A stretch of DNA of 64,000 nucleotides from Nitrincola sp048264025. GTDB taxonomy: Bacteria > Pseudomonadota > Gammaproteobacteria > Pseudomonadales > Balneatricaceae. The stretch covers positions 230,956 to 294,955 of the forward strand of contig NZ_JBLXDN010000002.1 of assembly GCF_048264025.1 (NCBI RefSeq). Reading direction: 5' to 3'. Position numbers and translations under genes: made by a program. The notes beneath the pieces are model-generated. The model ran no database searches. It was not told where the DNA came from and saw only the letters and a program-made list of their open reading frames with translations. This document shows positions 1 through 7,780 of the stretch, in pieces. How positions within the stretch are numbered: position 1 is the stretch's first letter; each line of letters starts with the position of its first letter.

Positions 1-428
1 CAGGCGGTTATAAATGCGGCCAAATGTACTTCAGCATACTGACCGTCAACGATATCAGTGATAATGTCACTGAATTGCGCATCGCTGAGTCGGTGGCCAT
101 AGACCTTGGCGCGTACATGTGAAAGAGAATGTACCGGGCGTGGATGAGACAGCCACACCGGGGCTCCCGGTTCTACCTTGAAACGGCGCCAGGCGACCTC
201 GGAGAAGCCCACTTCATCATCACTGATCAGATCACTGGTGATGATATTCAACGAGGCAATGATGCATTTATCAGCATGACTGGTTGCTAGAATGCGCGAC
301 AGGCTTTCAAAGCCTTCAGAGCGGCACACCGGACTTTCCGCACGCAAGTAGAGAGTTGGCTCATGGTGTGTGTCTATCCCCATGCGACGGGCTCGCAAGG
401 GTGCCATGCGTTCAGGTACAAAATTCAT
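1..428 (-). CDS. thymidine phosphorylase family protein, 5' part only
   Basis: The gene runs off the left edge; 142 N-terminal codons are visible, starting at an ATG (428-426). The N-terminus reads MNFVPERMAPLRARRMGIDT and continues with CRSEGFESLSRI, a beta-rich leader typical of the archaeal-type AMP/thymidine phosphorylase family. Near the edge HSLSHVRAKVYGHRLSD and FSDIITDIVDGQYAEVHLAA match the helical N-terminal domain of nucleoside phosphorylases of the glycosyltransferase 3 family. Members phosphorolyse thymidine or nucleoside 5'-monophosphates; which substrate applies here cannot be told because the active-site half is missing. It is divergent from phhB, with about 150 bp between the two starts. 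Confidence 0.75.
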   Translation of the reverse strand, partial: MNFVPERMAPLRARRMGIDTHHEPTLYLRAESPVCRSEGFESLSRILATSHADKCIIASLNIITSDLISDDEVGFSEVAWRRFKVEPGAPVWLSHPRPVHSLSHVRAKVYGHRLSDAQFSDIITDIVDGQYAEVHLAAFITA

Positions 429-580
429 ATTGAGGAACTATCCTTTACCCAAATGGCACCAATACAGGAAAGAATGCCGGTTAAATGAAAGTAGATACCG
501 AGTTTACCCTGAAGTAAAGCCGACCTCACATAGGTTGGCAATGAGGCCCGTATCATGAGGCCAATATTGAGGAGAGTATA

Positions 581-919
581 GTGAAAGATCAACAGTGTAA
601 CTTTTGTAGAAGTGATGCGCCTAAGCTCAGTGCTGAACAGGCGCAGGCGGAGATGAGGGTCATTCCGGATTGGGTTCTGGTCAAGGATGCGGACGCACTG
701 AAGCTGAAGCGTGAATTCAGCTTTGTCGATTTTGCCAGCGCGTTGGCATTTACCAATCGCATGGGGGCGTTTGCTGAGTCCATCGGTCACCATCCGGATT
801 TACTCACAAGCTGGGGAAAAGTTGAAGTGGTTTGGTACACCCACAAAATTGGCGGTTTGCAACAGGGTGATTTTCTGAGCGCTATCGAAACTGAACTGCT
901 TTATCAGCGTGAAAAATGA
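581..919 (+). CDS. phhB: pterin-4a-carbinolamine dehydratase
   Basis: A 112-residue protein of normal family length. The signature HHPDL (two histidines of the active site), followed by W.KVEVVWYTHKIGGL, identifies a PCD/DCoH enzyme, which dehydrates 4a-hydroxytetrahydrobiopterin and so recycles the cofactor of phenylalanine hydroxylase. The start is GTG at 581, preceded by TTGAGGAGAG, a good ribosome binding site. No phenylalanine hydroxylase gene is adjacent, so the enzyme may serve a distant phhA or act in another pterin or molybdopterin context. The two cysteines near the N-terminus (CNFC) are not part of the catalytic core. Confidence 0.93.
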   Translation: MKDQQCNFCRSDAPKLSAEQAQAEMRVIPDWVLVKDADALKLKREFSFVDFASALAFTNRMGAFAESIGHHPDLLTSWGKVEVVWYTHKIGGLQQGDFLSAIETELLYQREK

Positions 920-1001
920 TCTTGTCCGCAACGGACGGTTCGCTGTCGCAGTTGTTCCTGCTAAGATATGCGCGTGTTTAACTTGCGGGAATTTTTAAAT
1001 C

Positions 1002-1856
1002 ATGGAACGCCGTTTTCGATTGGTACTCTCTTGCCCTGATCGGGTGGGCATTGTCTCAATGGTCAGTAATTTTATTTCCAGCCACGGTGGCTCCATTGCC
1101 GATGCTAACCAGCACTCAGACCCAGTTTCCGGGTGTTTTTTTATGCGCGTGGAAATCAGCGCAGCCACCTTGCCCTTTAGCCTGGAGGCGCTAAAAGAAG
1201 CCTTTACCCCCATCGCTAATTCCTTCGGCATGGACTGGGAAATACAGGATTCCAATCGACCCAAGCGGATCGTGTTGATGGCGAGTCGTGAGTCACATTG
1301 TCTTGCCGACCTGCTGTATCGTTACCATAGTGATGAGCTTTTCTGCGAAATACCCTGTGTGATTTCCAATCATGACAAGCTGCGCAGCATGGTTGAGTGG
1401 CACGGGATTCCTTACTACCATGTGCCGGTCGATCCTGACAATAAACAGGCGCACTTTGATCAGGTGGAAAAACTGATTCTGGAGCACGATGCCGATGCCG
1501 TGGTTCTTGCACGCTATATGCAGATCTTGCCCGCGGGTATGTGTGCCCATTTCCCACACCGTATCATCAATATCCATCACAGCTTTCTGCCATCATTTGC
1601 CGGTGCACGCCCTTACCATCAGGCGCATGAACGTGGGGTCAAATTGATCGGAGCTACTTGTCATTATGTGACTGAGGATCTTGATGCCGGACCGATCATC
1701 GATCAGGATGTGACTCGGATCAGCCACCGTGATCATCCCGAAGAAATGGTTCGGCTGGGACGTGATGTAGAAAAATCAGTATTAGCGAGAGGGTTGCGCT
1801 GGCATCTTGAAGACCGGGTGCTGGTGCATGGTAATAAAACTATCGTGTTTGCCTGA
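1002..1856 (+). CDS. purU: formyltetrahydrofolate deformylase
   Basis: A 284-residue protein with the two-domain PurU layout: an N-terminal ACT domain (about residues 4-80, opening RFRLVLSCPDRVGIVSMVS) and a formyltransferase-like hydrolase domain (about 88-280). Diagnostic segments include RESHCLADLL, the catalytic Asn-His region IINIHHSFLPSFAGARPY, and the Asp of EDLDAGPIIDQDV. It hydrolyses 10-formyl-THF to formate and THF, balancing the one-carbon pool; in E. coli the ACT domain senses methionine and glycine. The start is ATG at 1002, and the gene lies about 80 bp after phhB in the same direction. Confidence 0.95.
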   Translation: MERRFRLVLSCPDRVGIVSMVSNFISSHGGSIADANQHSDPVSGCFFMRVEISAATLPFSLEALKEAFTPIANSFGMDWEIQDSNRPKRIVLMASRESHCLADLLYRYHSDELFCEIPCVISNHDKLRSMVEWHGIPYYHVPVDPDNKQAHFDQVEKLILEHDADAVVLARYMQILPAGMCAHFPHRIINIHHSFLPSFAGARPYHQAHERGVKLIGATCHYVTEDLDAGPIIDQDVTRISHRDHPEEMVRLGRDVEKSVLARGLRWHLEDRVLVHGNKTIVFA

Positions 1857-1957
1857 TCGGGCCAATAGAGAGCTGGGCTCAGTAAAAAATACGCTACACT
1901 TATAAACAAGCGGGATAAAATATAGATTTGTCCTGAAGGATCGGTCAACAGAGGATA

Positions 1958-2377
1958 ATGACAATGCTAAGATCTGTTAAAGCTCAGGATTATATGGCAG
2001 GTAAGCTGGTCACCTTCTTACCAGAAATGGACCTTTTTCGTGCCTTGATGGTTCTGCGTGAATACAAACTGTCAGCCGCTCCGGTAGCCAATGCTGACGG
2101 GGATCTTGTAGGGCTGCTTTCAGAAGTGGATGGTTTGCGTGCCATTCTCAGCCAGACATACCACGAAGAAGAGATGGGTAGCGGCGGTAAGGTGGAAGAC
2201 TATATGTCACGTGATGTCGATACTATCAAGCATGATGCGGATATCATTTCCGTCTCCAGAACCTTTATCGATAAAGGCCGTCGTTGTCTGCCGGTTGTCA
2301 GAGCCGGTAAGTTGATCGGCATGATTTCACGTGCTGATGTGTTGCGTGCCGTGGAAGATTTTGCCAATGATGGCTAA
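1958..2377 (+). CDS. CBS-domain pair protein
   Basis: A 139-residue protein made of two CBS domains, roughly residues 10-65 and 78-135. Each carries the usual pattern of an opening motif (AQDYMAG.LVTF and VEDYMSRDVDTI) and a closing G.L.GL.S..D / GKLIGMISRADVLRA strand-helix. Such stand-alone CBS pairs bind adenosyl ligands and act as sensors; no partner enzyme domain is present, so the regulated target is unknown. GAGGATA precedes the ATG at 1958; a second ATG at 1964 is also possible. The next gene begins 24 bp downstream. Confidence 0.85.
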   Translation: MTMLRSVKAQDYMAGKLVTFLPEMDLFRALMVLREYKLSAAPVANADGDLVGLLSEVDGLRAILSQTYHEEEMGSGGKVEDYMSRDVDTIKHDADIISVSRTFIDKGRRCLPVVRAGKLIGMISRADVLRAVEDFANDG

Positions 2378-2401
2378 GCAGGACTGAGTAGTTGAGCGTT
2401 T

Positions 2402-3370
2402 ATGAGTAAGTTGTTTCCTGAAAAACCGGTGCTGTTTTATCCGTCTATAGCTGAGCGTTATGGCACAGATGAGGCTATTTTGTTAAGCCTGCTCAATGAA
2501 CAATTTCATTGTCTCAGCGTAGGAGCCCGGTCCCCGGGCGATAAAACCATCGCTCGCGGAGCGAGCTCCCACAACAGTAATGCCCATCATGTAGAATCCC
2601 GGTCCCCGGGCGAACCAGGTGTTGTAGGAGCCCGGTCTCCGGGCGATGATGGATTGTTGTTACCTCCCGGCCACTGGCAAGTCTTGACGCCTTTCTGGAG
2701 CGAAGCACACTTTTACCTGACCCTGGATAGCCTGGAGGATCAGGCATTGCTACACGTTGAGCGTGGTCAGGGGGGCACGCTGAAAATACAACGCCAGCGA
2801 GTTGCAGAGCAGCCAATTCAGTCAAACCAGCCAGCTCCTCCGTCTGAGCAGGCTTCATCGCCTGCACCTGTCGCTCGTTCCTTGCCGGTTTACGATACTC
2901 CACCACCGGCCTCGGCTCCTGCAGCAGCTAAGGGTCGCCAGCGTGGGCCAGCGCCGGTATTTGGTGGTACCTCCGGCTGGCGCCGTCATAAGGATGAGCT
3001 GGAGCAGATCTTTGATTGGCATGAAGAGCGTAATCAGCGCTTGATCCCGATGACCATGGGCTGGGCCCCTGGGCCTGCTTTTCATGACATGCTGTCGCGT
3101 CAGGGAATACCTGAGGCTTTTTCGTCTCAGTGTCTGGATGAGTTTGTGCTTTACTGGCTGGATAAAGATCGCAAGGAAACCAACTGGGATCAAAAATTTC
3201 TTGGTTGGGTCAAGCGAGAGTGGGTTAAGAAGCAATCCCGTGATGCCGCACCCAGAGCAAATGAACAGCAACCGTCAGGTCAATTGAATGAAAACACCCG
3301 AAGAGATACTCGCGAAAACCGAAAACGGGTTACCGCGGCCATCATGGACATCAAGGACACCGATTGGTGA
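2402..3370 (+). CDS. DnaT-like primosomal protein carrying an in-frame repeat insertion
   Basis: A 322-residue protein. The C-terminal third (about residues 195-285: GWRRHKDELEQIFDWHEERN, then PAFHDMLSRQGIP and TNWDQKFLGWVKREW) resembles the DnaT DNA-binding domain used in primosome assembly. The N-terminal region has a small winged-helix look (VLFYPSIAERYGTDEAILLS, then PPGHWQVLTPFW), interrupted at residues 40-82 by residues encoded by REP palindromes. A Pro/Ala/Gln-rich linker separates the halves. The stop lies 83 bp inside the next gene, suggesting tight translational coupling to the replication-P-like protein. Function is inferred from these resemblances; the family varies greatly outside enterobacteria. 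Confidence 0.65.
   Translation: MSKLFPEKPVLFYPSIAERYGTDEAILLSLLNEQFHCLSVGARSPGDKTIARGASSHNSNAHHVESRSPGEPGVVGARSPGDDGLLLPPGHWQVLTPFWSEAHFYLTLDSLEDQALLHVERGQGGTLKIQRQRVAEQPIQSNQPAPPSEQASSPAPVARSLPVYDTPPPASAPAAAKGRQRGPAPVFGGTSGWRRHKDELEQIFDWHEERNQRLIPMTMGWAPGPAFHDMLSRQGIPEAFSSQCLDEFVLYWLDKDRKETNWDQKFLGWVKREWVKKQSRDAAPRANEQQPSGQLNENTRRDTRENRKRVTAAIMDIKDTDW
2519..2646. repeat. REP-type palindrome cluster inside a coding sequence
   Basis: Four REP units lie in tandem and inverted order. GTAGGAGCCCGGTCCCCGGG starts at 2519, the opposite-orientation unit TCGCTCGCGGAGCGAGCTCC spans 2550-2569 and continues CACA, a degenerate unit (GTAGAATCCCGG..) lies at 2591-2613, and a fourth unit starts at 2624. 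Each core is a GC-rich palindrome such as CCCGGTCCCCGGG or GCTCGCGGAGCGAGC. The whole cluster reads through in frame as repeated GARSPGD-like peptide and does not introduce a stop. Related units occur at 48531-48618, 51519-51620 and 63771-63899. Confidence 0.9.
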
Positions 3371-4109
3371 CGACTATGCGGCCGATGAAAGCCGTATTGC
3401 CGATATACCGCTTGAAACCAAAGCCCATGTGAATATGATTTTCGCCCGCTTTATGGCGATCTATGGCCACAAGTTCAAAAGCTGTTTTGAAACCCAAAAT
3501 GAAATCCGTTTGGCCAAGCGGGAGTGGGCCTTGAGTTTGCGTGGTTATGCAGAAACGGATCTGGTTGCCGCCGTCAATCGTTGCAAAGAAACCCTGGCCT
3601 GGATGCCAACGGTATCGGAGTTTCTGGCCATTCTGCGTAGCATCAATGGTGATTTTGGTTTGCCTGCCCCCTATGCCGCTTATCAGGAAGCCTGCCAGTA
3701 TGCGGCTGATCCGTTGGCGCATAGCTGGAGCCATGTGGCGGTCTATCTGGCTGGAAAGGAAACTGGCTGGTTCCGTTTGCGTGCTGAGGAGCAGGGACAG
3801 GTATTGCCAGAATTTGGTTATGCCTATGATCTGTTCTGTCAGCGGGTCCGTCGGGGTGAGACGCTGGAACAGCCCATTCCCAAAGCGATTAGTGATCAGC
3901 AGGACAATACCACTGCGCGTTTTATTCAGGCCTTCGCGACTGAACATCAACTCCCGGAAAGCCTGTTGTATTACATGACCAAACCTCTGGGTACACGGAT
4001 CAGAGAGCGTTTACGCGCAGATGCGCAACAGCAGGTTGAGGCCATGGGCCTGAGCCTGCTGTTGCCAGTCGATACCTCAATGGGTGTGACCAGTGGTGGA
4101 AAACCCTGA
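3288..4109 (+). CDS. replication protein P-like (putative helicase loader partner)
   Basis: A 273-residue protein starting at ATG 3288, inside the end of the DnaT-like gene (83 bp overlap). The central stretch (VNMIFARFMAIYGHKFKSCF, then AKREWALSLRGY and CKETLAWMPTVSEFLAIL) resembles the phage lambda replication protein P family, in which this helical region precedes a helicase-binding part. Lambda P and bacterial DnaC load DnaB at origins or stalled forks. Pairing with a DnaT-like gene supports a primosome/restart role. No Walker A motif is seen, so it is not itself a DnaC-type ATPase. The last 33 bp overlap the convergent DUF3549 gene. Confidence 0.55.
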   Translation: MKTPEEILAKTENGLPRPSWTSRTPIGDDYAADESRIADIPLETKAHVNMIFARFMAIYGHKFKSCFETQNEIRLAKREWALSLRGYAETDLVAAVNRCKETLAWMPTVSEFLAILRSINGDFGLPAPYAAYQEACQYAADPLAHSWSHVAVYLAGKETGWFRLRAEEQGQVLPEFGYAYDLFCQRVRRGETLEQPIPKAISDQQDNTTARFIQAFATEHQLPESLLYYMTKPLGTRIRERLRADAQQQVEAMGLSLLLPVDTSMGVTSGGKP

Positions 4110-5120
4110 ACCGAGCATCTCTCCGATGGCTCGGCTGAGTGTGTCGCTGCGCTTGGGATCGCGAAAAGCTTCCAGGATGCGAGGGCGCAGGTCAGCAAGA
4201 AACATCAGGTCACTGAGGATGCGGTTGAAGCCCAGTTGACCCGCTTTACCGGCGGCCAGTTGTTCCAGAAACAGCTGCAGGCGCTGCGGTTCTTCAAGAC
4301 ACTTATGGCAGCGAGTTGCCAGTGCTACGATCACTTCAGCTTCCAACGAATAGGGGCTGGCTAACACCGCATCCATGGCCTGATCACGTATCTTGTCACG
4401 GCCTCCGCAAAGGCTGCGAATGAGTGCCGCAATCAATTCCGGCGGGGTGTCGGATTGTTGTAACAACTGCAGCAGAAGATCCGCCAGTTGCTGCTGAAGG
4501 GCTGCATTTGGCTGGGCATGTTCCAGCAAACGAGCCAGCATCAGCAGCAAGGGCTCCGGCAGTTGTGTTAAACGCTTGCGCAGATGGAGTGCATTGTCTC
4601 CCTGATCCAGGCGCATCACAAAGTCCGCTAGCCCCTGTAATCCCAGATTACTCCAATAGTCGCTCTCCAATTGGCCGGCAAGGTATTGCTGCACATCTTC
4701 GTAGTAACGCGAGGCGGGGGTTTTCAGAGTACAGCTGGCCAGCGCATGAAAACTGGCCATTTTTTCCTGATCGGGGGTGAAGGCAAAAGGATTGTCTTTC
4801 AACGCATCCTGTTCAGCCTGTGGGTCGATGGCATTCTGCAGCAGGCGATTGACAATATCGTCACGCGCCGCTTGAATCAGATAGCCTTGCTCGTCCAGTG
4901 GGAGTTTAAGAAACCAGATCAGGTTCTGATCCTTAGCCGATGGATTCCATAACAGCAGACCTACCCAGGCATGGTGTAAAAAAGGCAGTGGGTAGGGGAT
5001 GCGGTTCTGCTCGACCTGGGTAAAGGTGTCGATCGACAGTTTGCTGATGCGACGACCCATATCAAAAATGCGCAGACGGTTATCATCATGTTGCAGCAAC
5101 TGTGTCAGCAGTTTTTCCAT
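4077..5120 (-). CDS. DUF3549 family protein
   Basis: A 347-residue protein of unknown function. The opening MEKLLTQLLQHDDNRLRIFD, followed by FTQVEQNRIPYPLPF and AWVGLLLWN, fits the DUF3549 family of gammaproteobacteria. The rest is leucine-rich helices without catalytic motifs, signal peptide or membrane segment, so the protein is probably cytoplasmic. The ATG at 5120 is chosen over one 33 bp upstream because GAGGTTAAG sits directly before it and because it follows the stop of the DAHP synthase gene (5122) with almost no gap, implying translational coupling with that gene. Confidence 0.75.
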   Translation of the reverse strand: MEKLLTQLLQHDDNRLRIFDMGRRISKLSIDTFTQVEQNRIPYPLPFLHHAWVGLLLWNPSAKDQNLIWFLKLPLDEQGYLIQAARDDIVNRLLQNAIDPQAEQDALKDNPFAFTPDQEKMASFHALASCTLKTPASRYYEDVQQYLAGQLESDYWSNLGLQGLADFVMRLDQGDNALHLRKRLTQLPEPLLLMLARLLEHAQPNAALQQQLADLLLQLLQQSDTPPELIAALIRSLCGGRDKIRDQAMDAVLASPYSLEAEVIVALATRCHKCLEEPQRLQLFLEQLAAGKAGQLGFNRILSDLMFLADLRPRILEAFRDPKRSDTLSRAIGEMLGSGFSTTGHTH

Positions 5121-5121
5121 C

Positions 5122-6471
5122 TTAACCTCGTGCCGACTTGAGTGTATCTGCAATCAGAAAAGCCAGTTCCAAGGATTGGTCGGCATTCAGGCGTGGATCA
5201 CAATGGGTATGATAACGATCGGCCAGACCTTCTTCGGTAATCTGGAAAGCGCCACCGATACACTCGGTGACGTTATCACCGGTCATCTCAAAGTGCACAC
5301 CACCGGCATGAGTCCCCTCGGCGCGGTGGACTTCAAAGAAGCCTTTCATCTCTTTCAAAATGGCATCAACACTGCGGGTTTTGTAACCGCTTGAGGCCTT
5401 CATGATATTGCCGTGCATCGGATCTGAACTCCACACCACCGGGTGTCCGGAGGCTTTGATCTCACGCACTATCGGTGGTAGAAGTTCGGTAATCTTCTCG
5501 GCGCCCATGCGTGCAATCAGGGTGATACGGCCTGGCGTGCGGCCTGGGTTCAGTTGATCCAGCAGTTTCAGCAGGTCATTACACTGGGTGCTGGGACCAA
5601 TCTTGATACCGATGGGGTTATGTACACCACGCAGGAATTCGACATGCGCATGATCCGGTTGACGGGTGCGATCCCCTATCCAGAGCATATGTGCGGAGCA
5701 GTCATACCAGTCTCCGGTCAAACTATCCTGACGGGTCAGGGCTTGTTCGTAGTTCAGCAGCAGCGCTTCATGCGAGGTATAGAGCGAGGTCTCATGCAGC
5801 TGCGGTGTGTTCTGTGAATTTATACCGCAGGCATCCATAAAAGCCAGGGTTTGGGTGATCTGGTCGGCCAAGTGCTGATATTTCTCGCCCTGTGGACTCT
5901 TGTCGATAAAACCACGGTTCCAGCGGTGTACCTGATGCAGATCAGCAAATCCGCCACTGGCAAAGGCGCGCAGCAGGTTCAGCGTTGACGCCGATTGATG
6001 GTAAGCCGCTATCAGGCGTTTGGGATCAGGCTGGCGCGCTTCGGCATTGAAGGCGATATCATTGATAATGTCACCACGGTAACTGGGTAGCTCTATGCCA
6101 TTTAAAATTTCAGTGCCGGTTGAACGAGGCTTGGCAAACTGACCTGCGATTCGACCAATTTTGACCACCGGACTACTGCCGGCAAAGGTCATGACCACCG
6201 CCATCTGCAATAACACCTGAAAGGTATTGCGAATCTTGTTGGCACTGAACTCGCTAAAGCTCTCGGCGCAGTCGCCCCCTTGCAGCAAAAAGGCTTCGCC
6301 AGCGGAAACTTTTGCCAGTGAACGTGTCAGTGAGCGAATTTCACCTGCAAATACCAAGGGTGGAAATTTACCGAGTAGCTGCTCAGCCGCCGTCAGTTCA
6401 TCCTGATCAGGATAAACAGGCTGTTGAACGATGGGTTTGCTTCTCCAGCTGTCGAGGGTCCAGTTTTCCAT
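5122..6471 (-). CDS. class II (plant-type) 3-deoxy-7-phosphoheptulonate synthase
   Basis: A 449-residue enzyme that condenses phosphoenolpyruvate and erythrose 4-phosphate in the first step of aromatic biosynthesis. It is the class II type rather than the AroFGH type of E. coli: the N-terminus MENWTLDSWRSKPIVQQPVY, QGGDCAESF, KIGRIAGQFAKPRS, PVVWSSDPMHGN and GTHAGGVHFEMTGDNVTECI are family signatures. Length is normal for the class. It lies downstream of metR on the same strand and is followed directly by the DUF3549 gene. An inverted repeat in the 67 bp upstream may be an operator. Confidence 0.95.
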   Translation of the reverse strand: MENWTLDSWRSKPIVQQPVYPDQDELTAAEQLLGKFPPLVFAGEIRSLTRSLAKVSAGEAFLLQGGDCAESFSEFSANKIRNTFQVLLQMAVVMTFAGSSPVVKIGRIAGQFAKPRSTGTEILNGIELPSYRGDIINDIAFNAEARQPDPKRLIAAYHQSASTLNLLRAFASGGFADLHQVHRWNRGFIDKSPQGEKYQHLADQITQTLAFMDACGINSQNTPQLHETSLYTSHEALLLNYEQALTRQDSLTGDWYDCSAHMLWIGDRTRQPDHAHVEFLRGVHNPIGIKIGPSTQCNDLLKLLDQLNPGRTPGRITLIARMGAEKITELLPPIVREIKASGHPVVWSSDPMHGNIMKASSGYKTRSVDAILKEMKGFFEVHRAEGTHAGGVHFEMTGDNVTECIGGAFQITEEGLADRYHTHCDPRLNADQSLELAFLIADTLKSARG

Positions 6472-6480
6472 AGTGTCTCT

Positions 6481-6528
6481 TCTGTGTGGTCAAAACGTAA
6501 ACCCAAGAGTTTAAGGTTTTGACACAGA
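6481..6528. promoter_or_regulatory. inverted repeat upstream of DAHP synthase
   Basis: Arms GTCAAAAC (6489-6496) and GTTTTGAC (6516-6523) face each other across about 19 nt and are extended outward by TCTGTG on the left and CACAGA on the right. The repeat sits 10 nt upstream of the DAHP synthase start and just after the metR stop (both genes on the minus strand). There is no T-run, so an operator fits better than a terminator. The inner TAAA..TTTA spacing is 8 rather than the 6 of a TyrR box, so TyrR is not supported. Confidence 0.45.
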
Positions 6529-6538
6529 GAAACAAGCG

Positions 6539-7453
6539 TCAGGCGGTTTTAATTCCGCTCAGGTTACGAAAGGTGATATCGCGAGCGGTATCCAGGAAAT
6601 CCAGCATAAACTCGGCGTCGGCCTGTTCGCTGCGAATGGCGGCATAGAGGGTACACCACAAACCTTTTTCACCTAGTGGGCGGGCCGCAATATAGTCATT
6701 TTCCAGGTATTCATGAATCGCCCAGTTGGGTAAGGCCGACACACCGCGGCCACTGGCAACCAGTTGCATAATCATTACGGTCAGCTCGGCCGTACGGGTT
6801 TGCGCTGGCTCTTTACCGGCCGGGTCGAGAAAGCGGCTGAAAATATCCAGGCGCGCATGATCTATCGGATAGGTGATCAGTGTTTCACTACAGAGATCAC
6901 TGGGTTGGATCTGCTTTTTGCGGATCAGCGGGTGTTGCTTGCTGATGACCAATACAGATTCGTAGCTGAATAAGGGCAGATAGGTAATACCATTGCGGGG
7001 TTCCGGATCTGAGGTGATGACCAGATCGAGATCGCCGCGACTGAGCGCAGGCAAGGGCTGGAAACTGAAACCGGTGCTCAGGTCCATTTCCACTTCTGGC
7101 CAGTTCTGACGAAAGTGGTCGATGGTTGGCATCAACCAGTCGAAACAGCTATGGCACTCAATGCAGATATTCAGCCGGCCCACTTCTCCACCGGCCAGTC
7201 GGGCAATGTCACGCTCGGCATTACGGATCATCGGCAGGAGTTCATCGGCGAGTACCAATAGGCGCTTGCCTGCGGCGGTAAAGGAGATAGGTTTGGTTTT
7301 CCGTATAAACAAAGAGCAGTTGAGTCGTTCTTCCAGGTCTTTGATCTGATGCGACAGGGCGGATTGTGTCAGATGTACTCGTTCGGCTGCTTCCACCAGA
7401 CTGCCAGCATCGCGTAGCGCTGTCAGGGTTTTCAGATGACGAATTTCAACCAT
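6539..7453 (-). CDS. metR: LysR-family regulator, MetR type
   Basis: A 304-residue LysR regulator. The N-terminal winged helix-turn-helix reads MVEIRHLKTLTALRDAGSLV then AAERVHLTQSALSHQIKDLE, a close match to MetR, the homocysteine-responsive activator of methionine biosynthesis. The effector domain contains CIECHSCFDWLMP, the conserved MetR segment. The ATG at 7453 is preferred because GGAG precedes it with six bases between; an ATG 12 bp upstream has no such site. Adjacent genes are not methionine genes, so its targets must be elsewhere. Confidence 0.85.
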   Translation of the reverse strand: MVEIRHLKTLTALRDAGSLVEAAERVHLTQSALSHQIKDLEERLNCSLFIRKTKPISFTAAGKRLLVLADELLPMIRNAERDIARLAGGEVGRLNICIECHSCFDWLMPTIDHFRQNWPEVEMDLSTGFSFQPLPALSRGDLDLVITSDPEPRNGITYLPLFSYESVLVISKQHPLIRKKQIQPSDLCSETLITYPIDHARLDIFSRFLDPAGKEPAQTRTAELTVMIMQLVASGRGVSALPNWAIHEYLENDYIAARPLGEKGLWCTLYAAIRSEQADAEFMLDFLDTARDITFRNLSGIKTA

Positions 7454-7780
7454 GCCCAACTCCATGCAGGGGAATTAACGGTTACGCAAATCCGCCATGC
7501 AGTGGATGTTGCGATCAAGCCTGTGCTTGCTTATCAGTAAATACTTGCCACTGAGTATAGCGGCTGAATGCCGCAAGCTCTAGCGGAGGATCAATTTAAA
7601 CGTTGGATGCGAGCATGGTTCTGTCAGTAATGTAATATATTAGTTGCTAAATTAGTTAACTCTAGTTTAAAAAATATATTGTTATGAAATGCTTAACTTA
7701 TATATCTGTTATTTAAGTTGACCTGTGTCAGTATTTTCTTGTATTTTTTGTATGGAAATATAATAACCAATCGGTGAAAT
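7454..7780. other. AT-rich intergenic region between metR and a c-di-GMP gene
   Basis: No credible gene is seen. The left part holds a short stem GCGGC/GCCGC around 7560-7573. The right 160 bp is strongly AT-rich and contains the promoter candidate at 7718-7747. The metR promoter must lie on the minus strand here, but I cannot identify it with confidence. Confidence 0.6.
7718..7747 (+). promoter_or_regulatory. sigma70-like promoter candidate
   Basis: TTGACC (7718-7723), an 18 nt spacer and TATTTT (7742-7747) lie about 34 bp before the GTG start of the PAS-GGDEF-EAL gene. The -35 box is strong and the -10 box weak; the AT-rich setting also produces chance matches. Confidence 0.4.

Noticed and set aside
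6489..6523. TyrR box in front of DAHP synthase
   Set aside because: The TAAA/TTTA spacing is 8 rather than 6, and the outer arms form a different palindrome.
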